Shown: positions 20,580-28,830 of the stretch, in pieces
Numbering within the stretch: position 1 is the first letter of the stretch
Layout of the letters: the number at the start of each line of letters is the position of its first letter
Source: Gillisella vitis
Lineage (GTDB): Bacteria; Pseudomonadota; Alphaproteobacteria; Rhizobiales; Rhizobiaceae
DNA: 64,000 nucleotides
Direction: 5' to 3'
Assembly: GCF_001541345.2 (NCBI RefSeq)
Contig: NZ_LMVL02000001.1
Span: forward strand, 372,001 to 436,000
Position numbers and translations under genes: made by a program
Notes under the pieces: model-generated
The model's database searches: none
Told to the model about the DNA's origin: nothing
What the model saw: only the letters and a program-made list of their open reading frames with translations

Positions 20580-20614
20580 GCCAGTAGACGGTGCCGCAAG
20601 CGCCGCCTACTGGC
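20580..20614. terminator. Hairpin between convergent DUF3313 and AraC genes
   Basis: GCCAGTAG (20580-20587) pairs perfectly with 20607-20614, and inner bases can extend the stem with one G-T pair. The right arm overlaps the AraC stop codon. No T-run follows. Probably a shared transcription end for two convergent units. Confidence 0.45.
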
Positions 20615-21542
20615 TCCGATAGTCACGAGGAGCCACTCCGAAATGGTGCCTGAAGGTTTTGCTGAAGTGCGAAAGGTCGTTGAAGCCCCAGCGGAACGCG
20701 ATCTCACCGATCGAAATTGCGGCCTCGGCACGCAGATCGTCGGCGCATCGCTCCAGACGCCGCTTGAGCAGCAGTCGGCTGAAGGTTTCGCCACTCTCCT
20801 CAAGAAGACGGTGGACGTAGCGGACCGATATTTTGAAGTGCTGAGCCGCTTTGGCGGGGGTCAGTGTGGGGTCTGCGGCATGCGCGCCGATAAACTGGAT
20901 AACCGACCGTGAAAGTTGCGATCTGAGTGTCCCACGGGCGCGGTCTTCTTCGCGTGTGGACACGCCTGCCGTCATCGCGACCAGATCAACGATATGATTT
21001 GCAATCGGCGTCGAGGCAGACCCGATGTGTTCCGCATTCTGCGCCACCGATTTCAGATAGTCGATGGCGACGGACGCTATGGGATGAGCACTGGTAAAGC
21101 GGATTGCCGTCTGCTTGTCTGCCTGTTTCAGCAATGGTTTGAGCATGGCTCGCGGGATGCGGAAGGAATATTGGGTCCAGTCATCGCTACAGTAATCGTT
21201 GAGATAAGGCTCGGTTGAATCCACGAGCGAAAAATCACCCGGCTCCAGCAGCGCTTCCCGGGAGCCTTGCATCATCCGGCACTGTCCCTTTACCTGAAGA
21301 TTGAGAAAATAGACTTCGTGCGGCATACGGCTGATGTCCACACGTCTGCGATGGATCTTCTGTCGGCTTGAGGAAATGGTGGTCACGTTGATGCAATCGA
21401 GAAGATTGGCCTTAACCTCTCCCTTGAAGTGCTGCTCGCCCTCAAGAGTAGGGTTGAGGGCAATATAGGCTTCGCACAGAACCTCCCTCCAATAGGGAAA
21501 GCGGTCCCGCTCCGGCATTTCGTTCGCGTTCCATATTGCCAT
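20607..21542 (-). CDS. AraC-family transcriptional regulator
   Basis: Regulator of 311 residues from the ATG at 21542, which has GGAGG seven bases upstream; longer readings to 21842 lack this and enter the divergent promoter region. The N-terminal sensor half (about 1-190) resembles the AraC-binding-like domain (GDFSLVDSTEPY motif) used by regulators of aromatic and related catabolism. The C-terminal part (about 205-310) holds two helix-turn-helix units, ending with the AraC signature around GEIAFRWGFNDLSHFSKTFRHHFGVAPRDYR. It is transcribed divergently from a flavin monooxygenase/reductase pair and is its probable activator. Confidence 0.9.
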   Translation of the reverse strand: MAIWNANEMPERDRFPYWREVLCEAYIALNPTLEGEQHFKGEVKANLLDCINVTTISSSRQKIHRRRVDISRMPHEVYFLNLQVKGQCRMMQGSREALLEPGDFSLVDSTEPYLNDYCSDDWTQYSFRIPRAMLKPLLKQADKQTAIRFTSAHPIASVAIDYLKSVAQNAEHIGSASTPIANHIVDLVAMTAGVSTREEDRARGTLRSQLSRSVIQFIGAHAADPTLTPAKAAQHFKISVRYVHRLLEESGETFSRLLLKRRLERCADDLRAEAAISIGEIAFRWGFNDLSHFSKTFRHHFGVAPRDYRSQ

Positions 21543-21582
21543 GCCATCGCCTCCAGGGGCATCACCCCCAAAAACAAAGCAA

Positions 21583-21629
21583 TTATCATGCCAGTTATCT
21601 CGTGAAACGTCCAAGACAAGCCATGATAA
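21583..21629. promoter_or_regulatory. Inverted repeat in the AraC/monooxygenase divergent region
   Basis: TTATCATG (21583-21590) and CATGATAA (21622-21629) form a perfect 8-bp dyad with 31 bases between. A TTGACA-like -35 (21634-21639) follows on the plus strand, without a good -10. A candidate binding site for the adjacent AraC protein; unproven. Confidence 0.35.
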
Positions 21630-21789
21630 ACTTTTGACAGGGGCAAGCAAACGCCAGTGTTGCGACGTGGAAAGGCTGCCCCCTGCACGGTCAGCATAGT
21701 CGGTGTTCACTGTCAGCCAAGACGCAAGCCAACCTGTCTCATAGTCTTTGCCTTGGGAGGAGCAACAAAGATCAACAGGAGCAGCAGAC

Positions 21790-23175
21790 ATGCGCAAACG
21801 GCTTATATTCAATTGCTTCACGATGAACGTTCCCTCGCACATCTACCACGGGACATGGCGGCATCCGAAAAATCAGCTTGCCAGCTTCAATGAGTTCGAG
21901 ACCTGGTCAAAGCTGGCAATGAAACTGGAAGAGGGGCGGTTCGACGCGATGTTCTTCGCGGACATTCTCGGCATCGATCCGGCCTATGATGGCAAGTGGG
22001 ATGCTTATTTCCAGCAAGGCCTCCACATGCCTTGCAATGATACCTTCACCTTGTGCGCGGCTCTTGCGGGCGTCACGAAAAACCTTGGTCTCGTTTTCAC
22101 CAGTTCGATCCTGTCGGAGCATCCTTTTGCGTTTGCAAAGAAGGCCTCGACCCTCGACCATATCAGCGGCGGTCGTATCGGTTGGAACATCGTCACAAGC
22201 GTGACAGACAATGCCGCCCGCAATTTCGGCTATGACAAGATCGTTCCGCATGACCAGCGCTATGACTGGGCAGACGAATATATGTCCGTTCTCTACAAGC
22301 TCTGGGAAGGGTCCTGGGAGGACGGCGCGATGATCGCGGACCGTGAAACCGGCGTGTTCAGTGACCATACCAAAGTGCACCGCATCAATCATGTCGGAGA
22401 CCGTTACAAGGTGCAGGGGCCGCATCTGGTCAGCCCCTCTCCGCAACGGACGCCGATGCTCTATCAGGCCGGTGCCTCCAAGCGTGGCAGCCAGTTCGCG
22501 GCACAGCACGCAGAAGGAACTTTCGTTCTCTATCCGAATGTCGACGGTGCCCGGATCGGGATTGCTGGCACCAAGGCGGTGGCGGCGCAGGTGGGACGCG
22601 GTGCCGAAGACCTCAAGTTCATCCAGGGCCTGTCCTTCGTCGTCGGAAGCACGATGGAAGAGGCGGAGCGGAAGGCTGCGGAGATCGACGAATGGGTCAG
22701 CTATGAAGGCCTTGCCGCGCATGTCAGCCGCGACATGGGTGTCGATCTCTCCAATCTCGACCCGGACAAGCCGGTCGATGAGTCTGGTCTCGATGGCCTG
22801 CAAGGTTACGCGCGCATGATCGAGATGGGCAAGCCAAATGGCGAAAAGGCTACCGTCAAGGAAGTGGCGAACGCGCTTTCCTACAATTGCCGCATTATCG
22901 GCACGCCGGAAAGTATCGCCGACGAATTGGCGCTTTGGCAGGATGCGGGCATTGATGGCATCAACATGATCTGCCAATTGCATCCTGACACCTATATCGA
23001 CTTCATCGATCACGTCACGCCGGTCTTGCAGGATCGTGGTCTTGCCCAGCGAGACTATGCCGAAGGCCCTTTGCGGCAAAAACTGTTCGGTCGCGGTCCG
23101 CGCCTTCCAGACAACCATCCCGGGGCGGCACATCGCGGTGCGTTTTCCCAATCCACCCAGGCTGCTGCTGAATAA
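21790..23175 (+). CDS. FMN-dependent monooxygenase, NtaA/SnaA/DszA family (bacterial luciferase-like)
   Basis: Two-component flavin monooxygenase subunit of 461 residues that oxidises its substrate with reduced FMN and oxygen. The start at 21790 (MRKRLIFNCF) has AGGAG upstream. Family marks are NCFTMNVPSHIYHGTWRHP at the N terminus, the LDHISGGRIGWNIVTS block (about 125-140) and a SPQRTPMLYQAGAS block (about 215-230). This subgroup acts on nitrilotriacetate, EDTA, dibenzothiophene sulfone and other unusual C-N or C-S compounds; the present substrate is unknown. The flavin reductase that would supply FMNH2 follows 58 bp downstream. Confidence 0.93.
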   Translation: MRKRLIFNCFTMNVPSHIYHGTWRHPKNQLASFNEFETWSKLAMKLEEGRFDAMFFADILGIDPAYDGKWDAYFQQGLHMPCNDTFTLCAALAGVTKNLGLVFTSSILSEHPFAFAKKASTLDHISGGRIGWNIVTSVTDNAARNFGYDKIVPHDQRYDWADEYMSVLYKLWEGSWEDGAMIADRETGVFSDHTKVHRINHVGDRYKVQGPHLVSPSPQRTPMLYQAGASKRGSQFAAQHAEGTFVLYPNVDGARIGIAGTKAVAAQVGRGAEDLKFIQGLSFVVGSTMEEAERKAAEIDEWVSYEGLAAHVSRDMGVDLSNLDPDKPVDESGLDGLQGYARMIEMGKPNGEKATVKEVANALSYNCRIIGTPESIADELALWQDAGIDGINMICQLHPDTYIDFIDHVTPVLQDRGLAQRDYAEGPLRQKLFGRGPRLPDNHPGAAHRGAFSQSTQAAAE

Positions 23176-23182
23176 TGTCGCA

Positions 23183-23209
23183 GGGGAGCCTGCCGACGCT
23201 GGGCTCCCC
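23183..23209 (+). promoter_or_regulatory. Intercistronic hairpin between monooxygenase and reductase
   Basis: GGGGAGCC (23183-23190) pairs perfectly with GGCTCCCC (23202-23209) across an 11-base loop. No T-run follows, so it is more likely an mRNA-stabilising or attenuating stem than a full terminator. It ends 14 bases before the reductase ribosome-binding site. Confidence 0.4.
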
Positions 23210-23233
23210 GCTTGTCAACTCTGGAGGGACGGA

Positions 23234-23743
23234 ATGTCTGAAATAATCCATATGGGGGCTGCGGATGACGTGCAGTTCAAGGACGCAATGGCTATGATGG
23301 CCGCAGCCGTAAAAGTGGTGACAACCGATGGTCCCGCCGGGCGGGCCGGGCTGACCGTAACCGCTGCCTGCTCGGTGTGCCAGGAGCCGCCACGACTGCT
23401 GGTCTGCGTGAACGTGACCGCTTCGGCGCATCCGTTCTTGCAGCAGAATGGCAGGCTAACGCTGAACATCCTTGCCACCGACCAGCAGGATGTCGCAATG
23501 GCCTTTGCCGGCAAGGTTGCGCAGGAAAAGCGGTTTGATCTTGGTGAGTGGACTGAGGACGACCTTGGGCAGCCATCGCTTCAAGGGGCATGCGCGCGCT
23601 TCACCTGTTCTGTGCATGAAACAATGCAGTCAGGCACGCACACGATCTTCATCTGCAATGTCCATGTCGCATCCGGTGACAAGGACAAGCTGCCGCTGAT
23701 CTATTTCGACCGCAACATGATGCCCCTGGCGAAAGTAGCTTGA
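23234..23743 (+). CDS. Flavin reductase (NtaB/HpaC-like)
   Basis: NAD(P)H:FMN oxidoreductase of 169 residues that supplies reduced flavin to the monooxygenase encoded upstream. The ATG at 23234 has GGAGGG five bases before it and starts the natural domain; a longer frame from 23036 overlaps the previous gene and is unlikely. Family features are TTDGPAGRAGLTVTAACSV (phosphate-binding strand), a PPRLLVCVNVTASAHP segment and LTLNILA. Length is normal for the flavin reductase-like domain family. Confidence 0.92.
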   Translation: MSEIIHMGAADDVQFKDAMAMMAAAVKVVTTDGPAGRAGLTVTAACSVCQEPPRLLVCVNVTASAHPFLQQNGRLTLNILATDQQDVAMAFAGKVAQEKRFDLGEWTEDDLGQPSLQGACARFTCSVHETMQSGTHTIFICNVHVASGDKDKLPLIYFDRNMMPLAKVA

Positions 23744-23850
23744 ACCGCATGGTCGCTTCTTAAGTCAAGGCATTGAAGATACTAATGCGTTGCAGCCTTG
23801 AAGAGAGAAAATACCTCAACTGCATCAGCGGCTTGATGGATTTTCAAAGG

Positions 23851-23885
23851 AATGCCAAGGGTCATTTTTAATGGCCCTTGGCATT
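23851..23885. terminator. Bidirectional hairpin terminator
   Basis: Perfect 11-bp stem AATGCCAAGGG (23851-23861) with 23875-23885 around a 13-base loop that contains a T-run. It sits between the convergent reductase (+) and MFS (-) genes and could end both transcripts. Confidence 0.55.
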
Positions 23886-23933
23886 GTGAAACAAGCCCTG
23901 CGGCTGGGTTAGCCCGGTTGAGCAAGATATGGC

Positions 23934-25424
23934 CTACGAGGTTGCCGTTGTCGTCCGATCCGGCACTGTGTCTGCCGAAGGCAGATGGAGCACCCATGGT
24001 TTTGGGTATCTCGGCAGCATGGCGGCGAGAATGACCGCGACCAGGGCGATTGCAGTCAGTATCAGCAGTGGAGCGACGTAGCTTCCCGAACTTGTCTTGA
24101 CCACACTGACGAGGAATGGGGCCAAGGCCAGGGCCGGGGAGGTGATCGCGAGGCTGAGACCCTGTAGGGCGGCGAAGGATTTCAGTCCGAAATACCTGGC
24201 GATCAATGTCGGACCGAGGGTGGATTCTGCGCCGGTTGCGAAACCGAGAAGCGCCATGGAAAGATAGAGAAGCGCAGGATTGCCGCTGTTGACAAGGGCA
24301 AGTGCCAGACCGATCGGGACCGTCGCCAGGAGAACCGCGACCACCCAGGGATGATTTGCCCGGTCCAGGACGGCTCCGGCGGCGAGCAAACCGATAACCG
24401 ATGTACTGAAGCATAAGGACAGCGCGAGAGACACGGTTGCCGGATCGATACCTGTCTGGCCATAGAAGTCCACGGCGTTCTGGCGCATGGCAATCGGCCC
24501 TGCGGCGGCGAATGCGATGAACAGCGTGATCGAGATCCAGGCGCGCGTCGGAATTGCCTCCTTGAACGGGACGCCGGGCAGATTGACATCCACGGTCTTC
24601 GGCACGTCCACAGCCGTACTGACCTTCGGTTCGGAGATAAGCCAAAAGGCAGCGGGGATACCGATGACGGCGATCGCGATTGCGATCACGTAATAGGCGC
24701 CGTTCCAGCCAAGCCCGGCATATATGCCGGGGTCGAAGGCCGCAACCACCGCTGCGGCTTTGGATGGGTCTTCAGTGCCCATGCCCGGCATCATTGGTAG
24801 TGACACCGGCGCATTGCCGTTTACGAGCCATTGGAACAGGGGAGAAAAAATTGCGCTGAACAGGCTGGATGCGACCCCGATAAGACCGAAACCGACGCCC
24901 CGATGCTTGGGGAACCACTCGGAAATCACCTTGAACGCTATACCCAAACTGGACCCGAAGCCAAAAATCGACGCGAGGACGAGAAGTATTCCCATCAGCC
25001 AGAGCTTGCCCGCAGCAAGTGGTATGATCGCCGTGACAAGTGCGTAGAGGATGATCCCGGGAAGAGCGACACGTCGGGCACCCAAGCGATCGACCCATTG
25101 TCCTGCGAAAGGCAGGACGAGCGGACCGATAATCAGCGGCAAAGCGACAAACATCAGCATAGCTTCCGGCAGCGGCGTCCCGGTTTTCATCGCGAATGCG
25201 GGCACCACGAACGGAGTGAGTGCCGAGAGGCCAGCCGGCCCCATGGCCACAAGAAGAAGACTACCGATAAGTGCCGCTTTTGCCCGGCTAGGGGCCTTTA
25301 CGAAGTCGGCGATATACTGTTTCCAGCTGACTTTCGGCGGAGCGCCATCGCGCGCCGGCATTGTTCCACTTGAATAGGGCGTAGTGGGAATCCCCTTCGC
25401 CATAGATAGATCCGTTTGAGACAT
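23934..25424 (-). CDS. MFS transporter
   Basis: Major facilitator carrier of 496 residues with about twelve membrane helices. The loop after helix 2 reads AGQWVDRLGARRV, the MFS signature position, and helix-rich halves are separated by a charged loop near 255-285. AAGGAG lies five bases before the ATG. It follows the acyl-CoA-dehydrogenase-like monooxygenase in the same direction with an 85-bp gap and likely imports its substrate, or a related anion. The precise subfamily was not recognised. Confidence 0.88.
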   Translation of the reverse strand: MSQTDLSMAKGIPTTPYSSGTMPARDGAPPKVSWKQYIADFVKAPSRAKAALIGSLLLVAMGPAGLSALTPFVVPAFAMKTGTPLPEAMLMFVALPLIIGPLVLPFAGQWVDRLGARRVALPGIILYALVTAIIPLAAGKLWLMGILLVLASIFGFGSSLGIAFKVISEWFPKHRGVGFGLIGVASSLFSAIFSPLFQWLVNGNAPVSLPMMPGMGTEDPSKAAAVVAAFDPGIYAGLGWNGAYYVIAIAIAVIGIPAAFWLISEPKVSTAVDVPKTVDVNLPGVPFKEAIPTRAWISITLFIAFAAAGPIAMRQNAVDFYGQTGIDPATVSLALSLCFSTSVIGLLAAGAVLDRANHPWVVAVLLATVPIGLALALVNSGNPALLYLSMALLGFATGAESTLGPTLIARYFGLKSFAALQGLSLAITSPALALAPFLVSVVKTSSGSYVAPLLILTAIALVAVILAAMLPRYPKPWVLHLPSADTVPDRTTTATS

Positions 25425-25509
25425 CGGAACTCCTTGAACTCAGTGAAGGCGGACGCCGACGGGGATGACCGCGCTATCCGAAATTGATGATGGCGACCGG
25501 TAGACAGGC

Positions 25510-26955
25510 TTAACCTCGCGCGGGTGTCATACCTGGTGGGGGGGCCATACCTGGTGGTGGCGCCATGCCTGCTGGAGGTGTCATGCCGGGTGGGGGCATA
25601 TGCGATGGACCCTTACCAGTAGGAACTGGTCCCGGAGGAGGTGAACTCAGGGCGGCAATCATCGGGAAAGGTTCGAGACCGAACATGTCGCGTCCGTTGA
25701 TTTCGGCCATTGGATCGATTCGGAACGCACCATGCGTCGCCAGCACATGGATATCGCGCAAGGCGCGTTGCAACGGATTGCTGAGGACGACAGCGGACGA
25801 GCCAAGTGCCAGCAAAAGACCATCGACCACGCGCAGGCATTCGTGGATCTGGTGGACGAGGTCCATAGTGATCTCGGGTTCGTTCCAGGGGAAAAACTCT
25901 TCCCCTGCAAGCGCACGCCGGTCGATTTCGTCGGCGTGGCGCCAGAGAACCGCATTCGCTCCGTTGATGACAGCACGCGCCTTACCTGCAACCATTTGGA
26001 TCGAAGCCATTTCCGACATCGTCTTATAGGGAAGGTTGAAGGGTGGCCGCTTCTTTGCCTGTTCGAGGAAAGAGTCGAGAGCGCCTTGCGCGATGCCGAC
26101 CGCCAGGGCCGCGAAAGTGCATGTCATGGCGACCATGCCGCCAATCGGGCTGTGCTTGAAAGCCAGGCCGGAATATTTGCCTTTCAACGAATCCATTATT
26201 CGCGGCAGGTCATTGGTGTGAACGACGCGGTAGTCGGGAACGAAAATCTCCTCGTCGGCCCGGACGCTGTTTGAATTTGTCGCTTGCAGGCCCATGACAT
26301 GCCAGTCATCGACGATTTCATATTGGTCGCGTGACAGGATGCCCATGGCGCGCAGACGCGCGCCGCTTGTCGGTTCGTCATATTCGAAACCGACGGCTCC
26401 CCAGGCAGCATGTTTGCAACCGCTGCCGAAGGACCATTTCCCCTTCACCATGTAGCCTCCGTCGACCTTGCGGCCATCGCCAACCTTTGGCGCGAAGACG
26501 GTGGCACCAAACATGATTGGCCCAACCCAATCCTGGATACCGGCGAAGACTTCGTCACGGGCCTTTGGATCGAAGCCCAGAGCGTTTCTGGCTGCGCTCG
26601 AGACGATCACCAACCAACCGGCGGACGCATCGCCCTGGCCGAGCGCTTTGACGATTTCCGCAGCATCGCGTGCGCCCAGTGCATAGCCTCCAAGCTCGAC
26701 CGGGATGGTGATCTTGAAGGCACCGGAGCGATCGACGGCCTCCAGCGTCGCTGGCGCAAGCGCGCCGAGCTGTTCGCTCTCAGCCGCATGTTTGCGCAAC
26801 AGCGGCAGCATCTCAAGGATGTCGTCGCGTATCCGACGCCCAACCTCGCTGAGATACGGCGAGTCTGGAAATTTCGGCTGGTGAGGAGGGCCTCCTGCCA
26901 GCGGTGGAAACTCCGGAGGAAGCCCCCCTACAGGTGGTTTGTTTTGCAAGGTCAT
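25510..26955 (-). CDS. Acyl-CoA-dehydrogenase-fold flavin monooxygenase with proline-rich ends
   Basis: 481-residue flavoprotein related to the HpaB/DszC-type, FMNH2-using hydroxylases within the acyl-CoA dehydrogenase superfamily. The core runs from about residue 35 (YLSEVGRRIRDDILEMLPLLR) to about 435, with GGYALGARDAAEIVKALGQGDAS and SFGSGCKHAAWGAVG as family-like segments. ATG 26955 is chosen for its GGAG at seven bases; a frame open to 27069 has no ribosome-binding site. Two features are unusual: an N-terminal stretch rich in PP pairs (residues about 7-30) and a C-terminal tail of about 45 residues with four six-residue units of the PPPGM(T/A) type. It probably uses reduced flavin from the reductase in the facing operon. 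Substrate unknown. Confidence 0.85.
   Translation of the reverse strand: MTLQNKPPVGGLPPEFPPLAGGPPHQPKFPDSPYLSEVGRRIRDDILEMLPLLRKHAAESEQLGALAPATLEAVDRSGAFKITIPVELGGYALGARDAAEIVKALGQGDASAGWLVIVSSAARNALGFDPKARDEVFAGIQDWVGPIMFGATVFAPKVGDGRKVDGGYMVKGKWSFGSGCKHAAWGAVGFEYDEPTSGARLRAMGILSRDQYEIVDDWHVMGLQATNSNSVRADEEIFVPDYRVVHTNDLPRIMDSLKGKYSGLAFKHSPIGGMVAMTCTFAALAVGIAQGALDSFLEQAKKRPPFNLPYKTMSEMASIQMVAGKARAVINGANAVLWRHADEIDRRALAGEEFFPWNEPEITMDLVHQIHECLRVVDGLLLALGSSAVVLSNPLQRALRDIHVLATHGAFRIDPMAEINGRDMFGLEPFPMIAALSSPPPGPVPTGKGPSHMPPPGMTPPAGMAPPPGMAPPPGMTPARG
25526..25600 (-). repeat. 18-bp tandem repeat coding for PPPGM(T/A) units
   Basis: Four degenerate copies of an 18-bp unit encode the proline/methionine-rich C-terminal tail of the monooxygenase. 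The copies differ at several third-codon positions, so the peptide pattern appears maintained rather than newly duplicated. Confidence 0.6.
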
Positions 26956-27143
26956 CGGTTGCTCCACTTTACGAGAGTCGGTCAAGGTCATATTGAACCG
27001 AACAAACTCTCGGTTCTCTTGGTTTCGTTTGTCTTTTCGGGGAAATCGGGTTCCATTTTTCCCTGACAAACTCTAGTTGGCGATGTCGGCGAAGCCGGCC
27101 ATATTGCGTCCGTAGATCAGGCCTGTGATCAGCTTCGGTATTC

Positions 27144-27665
27144 TCAATTCCCCATTGGATTCTGACCGGGCACCACCTTGCGGAAGGTGCTCCAATGTTC
27201 CGCGATCTTGCCGTTGTGGACCCGGAAGACAGTCAGGATGTTCCACTCGTAAACCGCACCGGGCACGACCGGATCCGGCGCGAGTTCGCGCATCATGAGG
27301 CAACCGACCTCTCCGTCGAGAATGACGCTCACCACGGGCGGCGGCGTCGAACCGGCGATAGGCACCAGTCGGAACTGCTCGATGAGTTTTTCACGGCCAT
27401 GGCCGAATGCATTTGGGTCGTGTTGGATGTAGTCCTCGGCGATGTACTTCGTCATCACCTCAACGACCCGCTCTTTCACGACATTGTCACGGACGATTCT
27501 CGAAAGGTCGGCTTCGAACTCGATCAGTAACCGCTTGATCGCTGTGCGCTCTGGCGATGGATCTGCCGCGACCGCGGCTTTGAACTCTTCGTTGTCAAGC
27601 CAGTTTTTATAGATAGCAGGATCACTGATTTCAGCGATGCCGTTGACAATTGTGAATCCATTCAC
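27144..27665 (-). CDS. SnoaL-like (NTF2-fold) protein
   Basis: 173-residue protein of the SnoaL/NTF2-like fold, whose members are cyclases, hydratases, isomerases or small ligand binders. The C-terminal half carries the typical pattern: KYIAEDYIQHDPNAFGHGREKLIEQF (about 72-97) and then YEWNILTVFRVHNGKIAEHWSTFR (about 138-161), where the HDP and EHW motifs line the pocket in this family. The N-terminal 55 residues are longer than usual and helix-rich. It lies upstream of the monooxygenase gene in the same direction and probably processes its product. A weak ribosome-binding site (AAAGGA) is rather distant from the ATG. Confidence 0.8.
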   Translation of the reverse strand: MNGFTIVNGIAEISDPAIYKNWLDNEEFKAAVAADPSPERTAIKRLLIEFEADLSRIVRDNVVKERVVEVMTKYIAEDYIQHDPNAFGHGREKLIEQFRLVPIAGSTPPPVVSVILDGEVGCLMMRELAPDPVVPGAVYEWNILTVFRVHNGKIAEHWSTFRKVVPGQNPMGN

Positions 27666-27783
27666 TGTTTGGGGTCCTTTGTTTCTGGTATTTTAAGACG
27701 CTAAAGCGCAATGAGGACATCTAAGTCGGCGCGCCAATCCGCTCACCGTGATACGGTGTCGGCATATAGGGTCATGATTTGTC

Positions 27784-27912
27784 CTAGGCGTTTCGCGGAC
27801 GTCGCGATTCAATCCGGTCAATTATGTTGACTGGTGTTTCAGCTGAAAGGCCGCGCCGGACAACGCACGGCTTACCAAGCATAGGGCGCATATTGCGCGA
27901 CTGTGTGGACAT
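27784..27912 (-). CDS. Candidate 42-residue small ORF or leader peptide
   Basis: ATG at 27912 with a near-ideal GGAGGAG six bases upstream, ending in TAG at 27784. The peptide is basic, starts MSTQSRNMRPMLGKPCVVRR and shows no recognised family. It begins about 60 bases after the probable transcription start of the promoter at 27977-28005 and ends 118 bases before the SnoaL-like gene. It could be a leader peptide of the catabolic operon, a small protein, or the left-over start of a lost gene. Evidence is the ribosome-binding site and position only. Confidence 0.45.
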   Translation of the reverse strand: MSTQSRNMRPMLGKPCVVRRGLSAETPVNIIDRIESRRPRNA

Positions 27913-27952
27913 GTGAACTCCTCCTTTGATTGATCGCAACCCAAAGGCGCTT

Positions 27953-27983
27953 TTTAGATCAATCCCTCCGAAACTGATCTAAA
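27953..27983. promoter_or_regulatory. Perfect inverted repeat overlapping the -10 (operator)
   Basis: TTTAGATCA (27953-27961) and TGATCTAAA (27975-27983) form a perfect 9-bp dyad around 13 bases. One arm covers the -10 of the minus-strand promoter and the other lies just past the likely start point, the arrangement expected for a repressor site. Confidence 0.5.
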
Positions 27984-28005
27984 CGGTACAGTACAGAAAT
28001 GTCAA
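27977..28005 (-). promoter_or_regulatory. Sigma-70-type promoter for the SnoaL-like/monooxygenase/MFS operon
   Basis: On the minus strand TTGACA (28005-28000), a 17-base spacer and TTAGAT (27982-27977). The spacer contains the 9-base palindrome GTACAGTAC (27986-27994), the size and symmetry of a TetR-family half-site cluster. A tetR gene ends 149 bp upstream. Confidence 0.5.
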
Positions 28006-28153
28006 GCTCTTTTTGCCGGTGTTCCCCCAGTGAAAACAGCGCCATGCTGAGCGTTTATTGGTGAGGCTATGGGTGTTCCGACACAGACATTGTCCACCAT
28101 TGGTGTCCGTCAGTTTGCTGTCAAAACACAGAATAGCCGGCCCATTGCCGATC

Positions 28154-28777
28154 TTATAGCTGTTCGAATTGGCTGAACCGGCCCCGGATGAGACGTCGAT
28201 AATCATCAATGATCATGGCGCCTTTTTCTTCATTCTCATGCAAGGCCAGACGAATTGCAGCGCTGGCGAGTTGGAACAGCAAATAGACGGCACGCGCGTA
28301 TTCCTGCCTGCAATTTTCCGCCAGAAAGCCTTCGGTGCGCCGGCTGAACTCATCGGCTTGCTTATGGGTTTCCTCAATGTCGAGATCATGCAGCGCCTTG
28401 TCAGCGTGAATGGCGTCGAGAAGGTCCTGCACGGCAGGGTCGCTGCGAACGCGATTATAGTAAAAATCAACGATCATTTCCGCTGCATCGCCAATACCAG
28501 ACGCATCCTGGATGTCCTGAAGAGCCGTATCGATGACTTCGCGCGTTCCCTCTGAATATCGTTCAAAGAGGGTCGCGATGATTGCGGTTCTGTTTGGAAA
28601 GTAATGATAAACGGTCGCCAGAGACATGTCGCTTGCAGTGGCAATGCCGCGCATGGTGACAGCAGCGCTGCCTTTTTGACCAATGAGCTCCATTGCTGCC
28701 GAAAGGATATCGTCAATACGGTCTCTGCTGCGCTCCTGGCGGGGCTGCCTCCGCAATGTCTTTTGGTCGCTCGTCAT
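28154..28777 (-). CDS. TetR-family transcriptional regulator
   Basis: 207-residue repressor-type protein. The N-terminal helix-turn-helix (about 18-64) shows the TetR pattern ILSAAMELIGQKGSAAVTMRGIA followed by SDMSLATVYHYFPNRTAIIATLF, with the recognition helix ending in YHYF. The remaining helices form the ligand pocket and dimer interface. It is divergent from the aldonolactone-oxidase-like operon, and the 205-base gap contains a palindrome (28831-28843). It also lies upstream of, and in the same direction as, the SnoaL-like operon. Ligand unknown. Confidence 0.92.
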   Translation of the reverse strand: MTSDQKTLRRQPRQERSRDRIDDILSAAMELIGQKGSAAVTMRGIATASDMSLATVYHYFPNRTAIIATLFERYSEGTREVIDTALQDIQDASGIGDAAEMIVDFYYNRVRSDPAVQDLLDAIHADKALHDLDIEETHKQADEFSRRTEGFLAENCRQEYARAVYLLFQLASAAIRLALHENEEKGAMIIDDYRRLIRGRFSQFEQL

Positions 28778-28830
28778 GGCATGCTCCCCTTTCTCGTTGA
28801 CAAAATCACGACATAGGCCAAAGTAAAAAT

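Larger units (their letters stand above)
27666..28153. other. Intergenic region with promoter, dyad and short ORF
   Basis: The 488 bases between the SnoaL-like gene and the TetR gene hold a minus-strand promoter (27977-28005), an inverted repeat (27953-27983), and a 42-codon ORF with a strong ribosome-binding site (27784-27912), each listed separately. The remainder up to 28153 shows no gene. Confidence 0.6.
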
